Shown in pieces: positions 14,401-28,500 of a stretch of DNA of 64,000 nucleotides (positions within the stretch are counted from its first letter, which is position 1; every line of letters begins with the position of its first letter). Location of the stretch: the NCBI GenBank assembly GCA_013399855.1, contig VXAY01004974.1, forward strand, positions 669,039 to 733,038, read 5' to 3'. The notes beneath the pieces were generated by a model. The model was not told the origin of the DNA, did no database searches, and saw only the letters and a program-made list of their open reading frames with translations. The DNA comes from Oxyruncus cristatus. Its lineage: Eukaryota > Chordata > Aves > Passeriformes > Cotingidae. The position numbers and the translations under genes were made by a program.

Positions 14401-16082
14401 TTGGAAATCCATTAAGTAAATTACTGGTGTAGTTCAGTCTGCTGGTACCAGACCTGCTAAAACCACAGAAGCTAAGTTAAAATCTTTCCTCATGAATGGT
14501 GCTCTGCAATTAGCAAGAGGTAAAAAAGGAGTTTAAGTCTCTGGACTAAGAGACTTCAGTTTTCACACAGGATTTCCCCATCACCATGGCACTGCTAGCT
14601 TTAGACACTACTGGAGTGTTTTTCTCTCAAAGTAGCATGTATCATAATATTCTCTCCAAACTAAAAAAAAAAAAATTCTACCAAATTCTTTTCCAGTTTT
14701 CCCAGAAGTTGAATTAATGCAGAAAAGCAGGTTTGAAAGAAATACCTAAGCAGTTAAGAGTTGATGAGTTTTAGTTTGAAGAGGTATTCAACATACACAT
14801 GTGAAATTTTAAGACTGAAATCAGGACAAGGGCAATTTTCCTCTCCAGGCAAGAGTAGTTTGAGGAAAGGCCAGGACCCCCTTACACATTGATACTTAGC
14901 GGATTTGACTTCAGTAGGACTGAAAACCGTTGTATCAAAAAACAGCAGTGAGAATTCAGCTCCATTTTCCAGTTGTGCTGGAAAGAGTGGTCCCCCACAC
15001 TAGGAATGAGTAAGCAGTACTGGTTCAGGAACCTCAGAGTCAAGGGAGACCCAACCAGTCCAAGGTACGCAGCTGCTTTCTGCTCAGTTCTTAAGAGAGA
15101 AGAAAATGGCAGCCAAAATCTAATGACCACTGTGTAACCAGTTCAAGCCATTAAGTATTTTGACACTGAGGCACACAGCCAAAAGAATATATTTCATTTT
15201 AAGAAAACACAATGGTTCCAACTAGCCAAACAGTCTGAGCTGGTTCCCAGTTGTGCCCATGACTTCCCGAGTGCACAAGGACTCTTTCTGCCACCAGCAC
15301 ATTCCTGGGGTGGTTGGTGCTTTCGGAAAAGCATCGAGTGCAACTGACAAAGTAGAACAGAGCGGCACCACTTACTGCACTTGACGGAACTGGTGAGATC
15401 AAGTCCTTGCCTACACACAAGAACTCTCCCTTGAAAAGCTCCATGTTGCCAGGGGTTTTGGTGCACAATGATACTTGTTTACTTCTGTATCATTGTGCCT
15501 ACGTGTACCACATGATAACACAGAGGCAGAAGGACCAAGGCAGGCAAGCTCACAGCAAGTCCTTTTCCTACAAGAACCACATCTAGTATATCAAAGCTCA
15601 GAAGCAATGTTAACATTCCACTGGAACTGGAAACCGTGAGATGGACACTTACCTAGCAAATTAATTTCTTAAATAAACAGCAAGACAAGCTGAGGATTAA
15701 AACTGGGAGATCGTGGGAAGGAAAAAAAATTATTATCAAAAAACCAAAGGTGAACAAGAAATAAAAACAGAGGCGAGACACACACAAGAGGAAGGAATTA
15801 CAGCCAGAAGCTACTTTGACACAAAATAAGAACTGACTGAATAAAATCACATACTTGTGTGCTGCACACAAGCTCTAGGACATTTTTTTTCGCCCAATTT
15901 CTGAATAAATTTCGGCTGAGGCAGACAAACTTTAAGATCTCTAATAAGTCCTTTCATTCTAACTAGTTTACCATACAGCTGCCTTCCAAGTGTCCTGCCA
16001 CCAGGATCCCACTCATTACATACGCAGACATTACATTTCTTAAGAAAGGCATTTAGAAAGATCAGAAAGAAACTTTAAATGT
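8460..16082. other. 3' flank of MTX2, no gene seen
   Basis: AT-rich unique DNA with short open frames only. The largest (9057-9479, minus, 140 codons) shows no known domain. A poly-T run is at 8808-8824. In mouse and human the DNA beyond MTX2 is the telomeric regulatory landscape of HOXD; individual enhancers could not be recognised here. Confidence 0.75.
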
Positions 16083-16088
16083 TTTATT
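16083..16088 (-). terminator. MTX2: MTX2 polyadenylation signal, distal candidate
   Basis: AATAAA on the minus strand about 260 bp after the stop codon, giving a 3' UTR length more typical of the gene. Confidence 0.5.
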
Positions 16089-16296
16089 TTTTTAAAACAG
16101 ATACAATATTTTTCCAAGGTCACTTTGCAGTCAGTGGCATACAGGCTAGTAAAATAGAAGCACTCATACAGACGTTTCAGGTGAAATGTGCACAGTATAT
16201 TCTACAACACAAACACTGCATTTAACATTTTTTCTTACTCCAGAATGATTTGGCAGCTTCAAAAAGCTTCACACACATTTCCATTCTCAAAATCAA

Positions 16297-16302
16297 TTTA
16301 TT
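16297..16302 (-). terminator. MTX2: MTX2 polyadenylation signal, proximal candidate
   Basis: AATAAA on the minus strand about 45 bp after the stop codon. It would give a very short 3' UTR. Used or not cannot be told from sequence alone. Confidence 0.45.
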
Positions 16303-16347
16303 GAATAGAACTCAAAATGGCAACATGATCCACCCCAACCACCACGC

Positions 16348-16555
16348 TTATCTCAGCAAGGACTTCTTAGCAGAGCGGGCTGCAATTGTGGAGCTGTCTT
16401 TATCATGACCCTCGAAGTACTGCTGCTCTATTCGCCGACAAAAGGCTGTGAGATTACTGTAGTTCTTCACTTTTTCAGAGAGTTCATCCGTGATTAGTTG
16501 AGTAGTAAGGATTGTGAACAGATGTCCAAATACCAGAGCATCTAATTCAGTTGGT
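16348..16555 (-). CDS. MTX2: MTX2 exon 10 (terminal coding exon)
   Basis: Acceptor TACAG, then 208 bp encoding (Q)[14 protein letters not shown], on through [11 protein letters not shown] and ending A-K-K-S-L-L-R before TAA (16350-16348), about residues 207-275. After the conserved Tyr-Glu-Phe-type end of the family, the tail is about 20 residues ([13 protein letters not shown]...), against 8 in human MTX2. Confidence 0.96.
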
Positions 16556-19500
16556 CTGTAAAATCAAACAGAAAAAAAAGAACTGGTATTTTGCAAGGCA
16601 AGTCCTGATCAAGAAAAACCCTGCTGTTCTGAATAACCTTTAGATAGCTATGAAATTTAAGAACTGGATGAAAACAGGCAACACTGATGCATGAACCAAA
16701 TGCATGAAAACTGTGTACACAGTGTATCAGAACACTACTTGTTCTCAGTATGACATTTTCTTTGCGTTTAGGAGCTTGGAAATGTGAACACTTCTTAGAT
16801 TGGGCAGAGTGACTGATTCAGTATCAAACCGTGCTCCCCTTTTAATTCAGTAACAAGGGCAAATGCTTATCAGGTCTTTTGGATTTTTTTCTTTTTCTTC
16901 AGCAGATGTATATTAAAAAATCCCCAACTATTATCTCACAAGAGAGGTGGGTGTGGAAGCATAAGACCCCTATTTCTTTCTTTTTTTTTTTNNNNNNNNN
17001 NNNNNNNNNNNNNNNNNNNNNNNNNNNNNNNNNNNNNNTTTTTTTGTGCTTTTCAACAGTTGGGAACTATTCCACCAACAAAAAAAAGGAGTTCCACAGT
17101 GGCAGCAACTGGAAACATCTCCTGTGGAAGGGAACTACACAGAAGAAAACAGATATTTTGGGAATGTTTTCAGTCCTACCTTATTTTAGGTGCAAGACTT
17201 CTCAATTTTTACCTTGGACCTTTGTACATAAGTAGCCCATGTGCAAATAAGTTTTTTTCCCAACATATTAATAACTTTAGAGTCCCTCTTTACTAGTGTT
17301 AAAGGCAAGCAGCATGAGGCTTTCCTAACTGATAATTTTTTTGCCTTTTTATTTGTGCATCACTAAGTACTCTCCAGTAGAGGTGCAGATCCTTGTATAA
17401 CAAACTTAAATCTGTCAGCAACAGGTTGATTTTCTTATTTACCTCCCACAGACTCCCAGAAGCCACAGACTGAAAAATATTGGACTAAAACCACATACTT
17501 CTTTGGTAATATTTCAGACAGCTAAAAAGCTTAAAGGTTGAAACTGTACCAAGAAAGCCTGGTTAACAACAAACACACAATCCCCAAGTTACAATTCTTT
17601 AGAAATACAGTAGGAAAGTTTAGGAGATACTATGTTTAATAATCATATGTGAAGATGCAATTTAAGCTTGTCTTCCATAATGCATATTTCTGTATCCTCT
17701 GAATTAACACAATGTTAGTGTTAATTCCTAGTCTCAACTTGGAAAACATCAAGGGCCAAGGCAAACACAGAAAAGTATCCAAGACCATATGCTGCCGTTT
17801 GAAGACATCTCCCTGTCCAAATGTAGTCAAGTGAAATGCAGACCTAGCATCCAGAATTCTAGACTGATCTATGCACATGAGAAAAGAGGGAGCTAATGTG
17901 ATGTTATTTAAGTCCATAACATTTCAAAAATATTGAATTATTGCAGAGAAAAAAATGGAAAAAAATTGAAAGAAACTGATGAGAGCAGAGGACATCCCAT
18001 GGAGGTCAGGTCACTTCTTTTTTCTCTCCTGGCAATGTGAATCTTGGTTTTCACTTTGCATCTGGTCATTTGTGGACCAGCTAGCTTCTCCCCCAGTTCT
18101 TAGAACTCACAGGCATGCTCACGCTAATTCAGCTCATTCAGAACTGCCTATGGTTCTAAGAGCAAGACAATCTGTACAGATCAGGACAGCACAACATACA
18201 TTCACTCCTCTAGTAGAGAATGTTACCCAAGAAATAAAAGTAAAGCTTTAAATGTATCATTTTTAATAAGAAACTAACTGTATAAAGGTGTACATTTATA
18301 GCCTACATAAGTTGTGGTAGAATCACGTAGAGAAGACAAGTAGGAGTAAAACTAAATTATAAACGGAAAAAAAAATAACAAACTTACAGAAACTTTCGTT
18401 TTAAAACCTTTAAATACTAATTTCTGAAATTTCATGTTTAGATTCCAGTCACACATTTTTATTTTTGCAATTAATCACACAGCATTAAAATAAAACAGGA
18501 GTTTTATATATATATACATATGTATGTACGTATGTATGTATGTGGATATATATCTATATTTCACATTCCTGGATGCAGTATTTCAATAAAGAGTAACTTA
18601 CTGCTTATTGAAGAAATATGGTTGTGTTCCTAATCTCTGGGAGAGAGCCTGACAGCACTGATCTACATCTTCAAGCACCTATCAAAACACACAAGAAAGG
18701 AAGATCCATATTGTCAGGAAATCTCACCACTGCAAAAAATAACCTCCTTCCTCTATTTGCACTGACAGTGGGAACAACGAATGTACCATGCTGGAACATC
18801 AAAAGCTGTTAAAGTCAGTCAAAAGGACACAGCAGGCAGGTAGCTAAGTGTTACTTAATCTAACATTTGATGTAAGGCAATTCTGATTAAGTGCTTCCCA
18901 TAACATTTATAACTAAGCTTAATGAAATGTACTAACTTACACCTCAAAACCTGCTGCAGTCCTGCAAAGTTTGCCTCTTAACATCATACAGGAAGCAGCA
19001 GGACAGGACTTAAAACTTATTTTCAGCACTACAGCCTAAACTAACACCAACAAAGATGTACACTCATGGTAAAACATCCTTCCTCCCACCCCACTGGGTT
19101 GCACATAATTTAAGATTTATTGCTACTGAAGGCAAATACCTGACTCCAGATAATATTTTAAATCCAGAATATACATTTTAATGCTTCTGTTTTCAGGAAC
19201 ATGCTACTTTCCAAAGCCTTTTGGGGAAAAAAAAAAAAAGGTGCAAAAAGAAGGCAGGGTAAAGAAATAAGCTTCACCTTTCACACTGACCTGTTCAAGT
19301 GTCTTTCCAGCCCATCCGATGGCTTTCATCTTTCGCTTCACCTCCCACTGCTTCTGATAGGACAGAATGCGGTTGAGAGGCCATGGGTAAGGGGAGCCAT
19401 ACCTTGGATGAGTAATCTTTGTTTAAAAACAGAAAGGCACTGTGTTACAATATAAGAAAATACAGAAACCTCTTGACAAAACAGCTCATATTTACACAGT

Positions 19501-22500
19501 TCTAGCAGAAAGGGACCTGAAAAGAGAAAGGGACTTGTGTCTATGCCATAATTATTAGCACAGAATCTGTACTATGCAGCATAACTATTTAAACCTATTA
19601 TTTCAAAAACATATACAAAACCCGTATCTATTCTGCAGTCAGCTACTCCCAGTAATGACACAGCTTCCCTAAAACGTATACTCAAGCGAAATTAAAGTAA
19701 AAGGACTGTATCATTAATGGTATAAACCTCCATGTTTCATTTATGAGTAGGGACTTGCAGTTGTGAGCAAAAGTGTTTTCTCATTAAATTTTAATTAAGA
19801 TAAATGCTGCGGAACCACTCACCTCCTCTACTGTAACATCGTCACACCACTGGAGATAGAGCTAGGAAGAGAAAGAACACTTACTAAAACTTCCTAATAA
19901 AGGAAAATACAGAGACAATCATTCTTCAGTAGTAGAATTTTCTTCTCTGTATTAGATTAAATTTCCATTTCATTTCTTCTGTTAGACCCCTGAATGTATA
20001 AAAGAAATTAAAACTGGAAGGCAAAGGCCCAGTTGCTAGCCCTTCCTTCACCAGCACCAGCACTAAGCTGAGACCAAAGGTCCGCTCCCACTGCCCAGGC
20101 TGCTCACAACTCAGCGCGCAGGTCCCCGGCCCTCAGCTCCTCAGCCACCTGTATCCTGCCAGCGTTTCCAACACTGCTCCCACACTGGGACTGCGTCACC
20201 TTAACTCGCCAGGGACGCGAACTGCGGAGGATCCGAGCCTCCCACTACACATGTGAGCATGCACGCCATGGGAGGTGATAGCGGGGTGCCTGCCCAGCTG
20301 TGGGTTGGAGGAGGATCCCAGGAACCACTGGCATTTTCCAGCCAGTTACTTCTACAGCTGTGGTGACACACTCCAGTTAGGTGAGAGGAATCATACATGT
20401 GACTTGTGTCTACAGGAACATTTCAGCAAGCAACCCACAGTACACAGAGAATTTATTCCTGTCTACTTTCACCTCATAAGTTGACAACCTAATCTAAGAA
20501 CAGCAGTATTTCCACTACAGGGAAAAATCCTAAAGCTTTCTTGCCTATGTTGCTTATGTAAGTGTGTGGAGTTACTAGGGTTTGTTTTACCTCTGCTGTC
20601 AAGAGCATATTATTGACCAATTCCATGTAGGCTTTCATCTCAGCTTTTTGGACTTCATCCAACCCATCACTGAGAGAATGGCCCTAATGGGGAAGAGAGA
20701 AAAGACACACATGTAAGAAACGATATTGGAATATTCAACAACATATGACCCAAGGACCTTTAAAGTCAATCAGCTTTGAGAGACCCTGATCTCTTACACA
20801 GACATACAGACATAGATACAGAGATTACATAGACATAGATAACTCTTACATAGCTCATTAACAAATTACATTTGAAATTTTTACATACAGTATCCTTTAG
20901 AATTAAAAACAAATCATCATAATGTAACTAATCTAACCTATAAAAGATCTAATCTACAAGAAATTTAGACAATTATCAGTCACAGATGAACACACTGAGC
21001 ACACAGCTTCCTGGTTAGTGTACCTCTGTGACAAGAGGTAAACACAAATTTACACCTGTGATACAACTTCATCAACTGCTCAGTGAAAACACGGTAATTT
21101 TTAAAATAGAGGGGATGGTTGGGGGGGATGGGCAAACAAAGGTAAATTTGAACAGTATTTGACACTTCAGGATTTAGACCAGTCAGTCCTGGGTTTAAGA
21201 GCTCTGAGACCCAGAGATGAGGCACACAGAAGAACACTCTCAGAAACCGGTACTGGTATGCAGCTATCCTGCATAGAATTTACTTCCAGGATTTGAGTAA
21301 ATGACAAAGAAAAACATTTTCACCTCACAAACTCCTATTCCAGGATACCTTTCTTTTAAAACAGCACTAAATACCTATACTGCTTTAACGAATTCAGTAA
21401 CATTCCCGAAGAGCACACTAAATCAGCACAATGCTAAGCAGGATTAACGTGGTATTCACTAATTCGTGAAAAAAAAGTGCTATTACCTTTGCTTTTACAA
21501 ACTGGACTATGGGCCCAAGTTCAGATACTACTTGATTTCCCACGTGAATAAAGGGTACCTTGCCTGTAAAAGGAGAAATGTATTGTAGTAAGAGCTATTT
21601 TAACCTGTAAAACACCATTTACAATTTTCAAAGCAATTAAATACTGCAGGTATACCTGAACATCAGTGTCTGGGTTTTGTTTTCTCAAATGAGCACAAGT
21701 AAAGCTAACATACATAACACACATAGAATGTTTGTAATAAAAAACACCTTCCTCCGAACCTTCCTCCTCCTGAAACTCTTCTACATTTGTACTTCAAAGT
21801 TATTGAGTGAGCTCTATTGACTTGTATTTTAATAATGGATTTTGCTCCACTGGAGAGACTTAATTCAATGTTCCTCCGAAGTACAGCTGGGAAATCCCAG
21901 GAAAGCAGACAGAGCCCTTGAGTAAAAGTTTTACGACACAATGTATTCCCACCATCCCTTCTACACCACTGGTAGGGAAAGGTCTGCTGAAAGGATGATG
22001 GAGACGTGGAACTGTGCCCAGGAAAGCAAGCAGAGGGAAGGGTAAATGCACACTCAGCAAGGTAAGGTCTTGACTCTTCCCCCTCCAGTCCTTCAGATTT
22101 CCAACAACTGGGCCAGCCAGTTCCTATTGGCTGCCTCTGTTTTCACTCTCTGTTGTGAGCTGGCATTTGGAGCCCCCATGGTCCTGGGATCTGGAAGACA
22201 TTCTTGCTATGAGACTCTCAGCTTCACAGTCATACTGGGAAGAGAGACAGAAGAAGCTTCTCCAAAGTCATGGAAGCAAAATGGGATTAAAGCTTAATAC
22301 TAGCAAGGCTCAACATTCAGTCTATGAAGCTGAGCCCTGAGTCCAGCTTACCACCTTCTCTGCTTGGTAACTTTTCTCACACAGAGAACTAAGCCACAGC
22401 TCTAAGGCAGGCAGATACAAGAGGAAGCCCTGCACTCACAGCAAGCCATAAAGCATGACAGATGTTGCCCTATGCCCCTTTCCCCAGCTCTCAACGTGTG

Positions 22501-25500
22501 AGGCTGAGAGCTCCTGCCCCAATCCACCATAACCAGGCTGCTTTTCCTGCAAATGTTCAAGTGCAATTGACAGATATCAATCCTATATTTAAGACTAAAT
22601 CTTTTAGGATTATTTACATGATTGAAATAATCCATAAAACAGAGATAAATGCTGACTATTTTGTAAATGTCAACAGACAGCCCAAAGAGCAGGATCAGTA
22701 TCTGCTTGGCTGCACACACGTTATTGGCAATACATTCGCTCTTTTCACTGAAACACATGACAGTAGGTTGTGTCCAGCCCAGCTCAACTAACATCAGATT
22801 CAGTCATAGTTTTTATCACAAGCTTCACTCCTCACTGGCTCGATAAGCCTAAGGGTAATAAATGAAGTGCATCACACCAACAAAGGCTTCGTCTGCATCC
22901 ACACACCCCATGTGCAGAAGTAAACACAGACCTCTGCGCTGCAGACTTCAGTGGTTTCAGTCAGACTGTACTTCATGTATCAAGATAATCCTTCGGTATC
23001 ATACTTTTGACTCCCTCAGAATGGGTTTTGTCATTACAATGACTATGAGATAAACAACCTTCCCCCCAAAACAATGACATGAAGATTTTTGCTGCTGCAA
23101 GACAGAGGGTGGTGGGGAGGCAGAAAGGAACAAATAAAAACCTTCTCTGAATTATCATTAAACCAATATAAAGAAAGGAAATGAGACAAGTAAATAAAAA
23201 TAGTAAGGATTCCAGGAGTAAGGACAAAAAGTACATCTAATTCTACCTACATTTAAAATAGCCACATTTCACTGCTTCAACCAAAAATATCAGTAGCAAC
23301 ATCGGAACCCATAGAGGTGGCAAACACACACTGACAGGCATTCCCACATGGCAGTCATCAGCCAGAGACAGAGAATCAGTAAATATGGACCTCCTCACAC
23401 AACAAAAATCTGGGACAGAGTGTGAGGATTGACAAACTCCTGCACCCCGCATTCTGTAATTCTCTCTGACTCTTAGGCAATCTTCTGAAGCTGGCCTCTG
23501 GACATTTTTAGGCAACCAGATACCTCTAGCAAAAGGTAGGCTCTGTATCCTTCTGAAACTTCAGTTTTTGGTGTTGGGTTTGGCTTTTTTTCTAGACAGT
23601 CTCATGGATCTGAGGAAGATTTAATATCATCTGTCACCCCTAAAAGTCACAATGCACCCTTTGGTCTCCTGTATCAACACCCTGGCAATCATCTCCCAGA
23701 CAGGGTAACAAAAGAGAACCTTTCTCCGGTGTTGTCTCACTCCGGCAAAAGGCAAATATAACAGCATTCCCTGAAATACTCCCCGCATGCAGAACAAAGG
23801 CCCTCTTAGACACGTATGTCTTTCCACTTCAGGACATCTGAGAGAAGGTTTCCACCAGGCACTGAACTGTCTGAACGCTTTACACAGGTACTGCAGTCAC
23901 AGGCACGGTTGCACATTGTGCCTACGTCACTTTGCATTTCCCTGCTTTGATTGTTCGCAGAGGAGAAACTGCACTGGAGGAGGGGGAAAGGCAACCCACA
24001 CACATTAGCACTGACCGACTGTTATCAGCAAGACAAGGCATAGTTGCCATGGTATCAAAAAGGAGGTATAACACAGTAATCTAAATGAAGGCTGCACTTA
24101 CCAGATGGGGACATGTATTCGGCATTTGCCCTGCAAACCACCCGGATTGGCAGATTGCACATTTGCAAAAAGGCCTGGAAACAAAGAGTCGCATTTAAAA
24201 AGCATTAATACACCGGTGACAAACAAATGTGGGGTTTTCAATACCTTTGACTGTTTTAGCTAGATCCTAGCACACACTTGTAAGTATAGCTCCTTACATA
24301 CTGCTTTTAGGAAGAAAGAAGGGGAAGTAAAGAAAACCAAGATTTTTTTTAACTTCCTTAGAGAACAGTTTATCATTCAGTCATTGACTGGAATTCTTCT
24401 AATGCAGCTCCATCTATTTTTACTGTTTTTTCAAGATGAGCAAAGAAGCAGTCAGTATCTGACAGACACAATTAGTGCTGTGGCTGTACAAAATGAAGCG
24501 ACAGTTTGCCCCTCCTGAAAATCATAGTACTTACTTCTGGCTGAAGCTGGCTAATCGAGTTCATGTTGTGTAACATGGAAAACACATATGGCACCTTCCC
24601 ATATTATAATCACAATAGCTGCCAGAAATTTTGCTCTATGATACTGTCAGCACACAAGTCTGCTTTGGGATGAAGAATTTTTTAAATATAATTTATGGGA
24701 TTCATGGAGAGCATAAGTGATCAATTTACCATTTCCATCTGTATTCTTAGATTCAAAGCATTCTCAGTAGGGTAACAATTTCTGTCAGCACCTGCCATCA
24801 CCACAAAATCCATAGTGTATTTCTGCTGAAATACCAAAATATCAAGAAAAGTATTTGCCATTTGAACAGAACATGGCAAATAAGGAACCTTAATCTCTAG
24901 AGACTCTCACAACTCAGTAACTCCTATCATTCATTTTGTCTCCACAATTAGGCAGGTGTAAATTCCGGATTCCAAAATTATACCTATTTATCCACTATGG
25001 CTTGAGGTAAAGAAGGCCTACAGCAAGAAGGCTCCCACCATGAAGAGAAATGCTCCTGTAACACAGCACTTTCCACATAAGCCTCCTCCCTCCTCTTCAG
25101 ATTGCAGGACCTGGCAGTAAACTGCATTCTCACAGCTTTAGCTGCTGACTCCAAACACAAGACATGAAAGTAACCTAAACCTGAACCTTGAGATTGCTCA
25201 TCTCTGCATTAAATGAGACCTAAAGGAATGAACTAACACTGGCATCAACCATGTTCCTAGCTTTGTGGCTCCTCTCATATCTGTTAAGCAAATAAAAATA
25301 ACCCAAACAGCACCTCTTCTCTCTCCCGTGTTCTTCAAGGCCTTTATTCCCAAAACCCTAACCCAATCCAGGGAAAAACAGCCAAAAGCTTTGGTCCTCT
25401 TCCAATCACATCGAAGAACTGCACAGTCCATTATGATATTTGACTCTCGCAGGTTTACATGACCTAACTCAAATCCAAATCTCAACTGAAAGACAAAAAC

Positions 25501-28500
25501 TATGGTCACAAACTGCTACACAAGACATTGATTACAGCTGGTAAGAGCCCGTCTCAGAACTGTGAGCATTTCTGTATCTTTTGATTTCCTCAGCCTAACT
25601 TAAAGCCCTGCTTGGGAGCCAAATACTGTATGTACACACACAGACAGAGATGATAGATTATAAAGAGAAGGTAGTAGTCATGGTCAGCATAAGTGAAATA
25701 CTTCAGGTCCTGCACTATTTAGCAATAAATTGGTCTCCAGAGTGTTTCATCCCAAATAGAACCTCTATTACTGTTTGAGAATGCAGCCATCACTCAAAGA
25801 ATATACAAGGCATTGGCCACATTTGACACCACTTCACTAATCAAGTCTATGCACCCATCAGAGGCCACCAAAAATCTTGCTATCTTGGCACCCCAAACTC
25901 CATGCAAACAGTAAGGATACCCAAAAGACTAATTCGTCAGTAATTTAATTTAAGGCACTGGTCTGTCAGAGTCCTAGATCTCTTCCTTTGCCTATGGCTC
26001 TGCAGGACCTAGCAATGTTCAGGCTGCTCCAGCTGTTGTTATTTGCATCATGTCTTCCGCCCAAACTGGGGCTTCATATGCAACTCCCTCAGAAATAGTT
26101 AAGACATAAAAATGCAGACTTTGGTTTAGATTATATACACGCTCCTATGCCATCGATGGACACGAAAAACATACACTAACCCAACGAGTACCAGAGTTCA
26201 TTCTTCTGAAAGCTCTACCAGTAGCTAACAACAGTACTGTGCTGCAGTGGAACGGATGGCATCAAACAACAGCCCCAAAGAATTTCATTTTTGGGTGGGA
26301 GGAGTGAACTTCTGCCATACTACTTAATCCTTAGCTGTTGAATTTAATCTCAAAAAATGTGAGGTTTGATTTGGTCTAGGCTTACCAAAATAATTTCTTT
26401 CACAGTAAGGCACTAAATTACTCTGCAATTCTGCAGAGAGGAATTTTGTAACTGCTGTGTACTATTCAGACTGCAAGTTCAGAAGAGAAAAAAGCCTAGA
26501 CCGCACTGGAACTAGGGCAACACGTGAAGTTGAAAAGCTTGTAAGTGCAGAGACATATTTAAGCAAAAGGAGATGAATCAGAAAACTATTTTTACTTTTT
26601 CGTATCAGCATATCAAAAATGAGACATGCTGAAACAGAACATTTAGGTTATATGAGTTGCTTCAGCAAATTACTGCCAACTGTACATTGCATTGTACACA
26701 GGCTCTTACATAGTACAAGGTTCCTACCAAAAATAGTATGTGACTGAAAAATAGTCCTCAGCACAGAAGCTAAACTATAAAATCTCTTTGGTGTAGATAA
26801 GTCTAACAAGTTTCCATCAAATCTGACCTTATCCACAGAGCAAGGAATATCAATCTTTTTTTACATCTGGCAGGAAAATTCCACCTCAGCCTCTGGCCTA
26901 GCACAAAGGGGATTGAGAATAGAGTGACATTTTGGCATCTCAAAAATGCAAACACACTGGATCCATGTTCTTTTTTTTACTTTGTAAAGAAAAGAGGAGA
27001 GAGGAGATTGAACTAAATTTGAGTTCTAATGGAAATAAATATTAACTACATAAAAATGTTTGCTACTCTGCATAATAAAGCACAGATTCTAGTAACCTTA
27101 GAAATGAGTTTTAACCTCAGTGAGGTTAAAAAAAATAAAAAAGAAAAAACATTAAGACTCTAAAGTAAAGACCAAACCAAAAACCTGAGGAAACTTCCTC
27201 AGAACAGTCATCTTCAGTTCCGATGAACGCTTCATAAATGGGAGACCAGGACTGAGGCAGAGAAACTGAAGAATGATTTAATATTAAAATGGTACAAGAC
27301 CATCTGGTTCTTTATTCATCCCAGCAGTCCCCCTGGAAGGTTCTGAACACTGACCACTGGCTACTGGAGCTGCCCCTTCAGCAGCCCTACAAGGTCTGTT
27401 TCAGCAACTCCCTTCAGCATCCCTGTGCCAAGACCTATTCCACTTCAGTCTTTGTCTACAAGTAGGATCAACTTTTAAGATGAGTGGTGAAATAAACCTA
27501 AGTATATTAAAAAAAATATTAATAATATAACCTAAATATATAATACAATAAACCCCAGAAACCAATTAAAAAAAACCCCAAACTACTATAACAGCTTTAA
27601 AATTATAAAAGCCCAGGGAATTAAAATACCAATATGTTGAGCTGCAACTTGGATCCAAAGCATAACCTGTTCAATTTTAAGTGCTCCTCACATACTGTTC
27701 TGCAGGAAAATAAAAGATCCACAATATAAGACAATTTTAATCCTTATTGGATCTATACTGCTTAACTAATCATTACCTAGAAAGGTAGGCCAGTATCTAC
27801 TTCTTGATCCATCTTAAACTAATGGTCCACTGATATCCTTCAAGTTGATTAAAATACTCATAAGACACTCATGAACCTATAAAAGGAGACAGTAAAAATC
27901 CAAACTATGAGGACTCAGCCTAAGACATAAGCCTTGCAATTTGCATTGCTATGAGAGTACTCTCATTCTTTCACTGATGTAACTGACAGGCTTTGGAAAT
28001 TATTAGCATTAAAAACACAGGTGTTTTTGACTTTTCAAGCACAGTGAATGCATTCCATATTTATGGAAATGGGCTTCTTTTAGAAAAAAACATGGACAAG
28101 GATCATGACCAATGCATTCTTATAAATAACCACTGGCAGAAAACCTCTAACTTTTCTTCAGATGTATTCAACTCGATAAACTAGACTTTTGACAATAACT
28201 GATGTTAGACAGTAAGTGGCATGAACTATTACCAAAATATTTGAAATTGGCTCAGATCAAAGAAATCCTACAGAGACAACATAGGACAAAGCAGGAATTT
28301 TTTTGAGTCTTTATCTCATTTAATGCTTCAGCCCAGTGATCAAGGGGAGGATTTGTTCCCTTTTTGACCACTCATGTAGAATGTCAAGAACCAGCACATT
28401 TGGTGTGCAGATGGTATCAGACCGGCATGGCTTCCTACTCTGATAAAAGATGCCATGGAACACCGATTATTTCAGCTCAGGGCATCTCATTTCCTTTTGG

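Larger units (their letters stand above)
16556..18601 (-). other. MTX2: MTX2 intron 9 (2.0 kb)
   Basis: It contains a poly-T tract broken by a 47-base N gap (16992-17038) and a TA/TATG microsatellite at 18505-18560. No other feature is seen. Confidence 0.8.
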
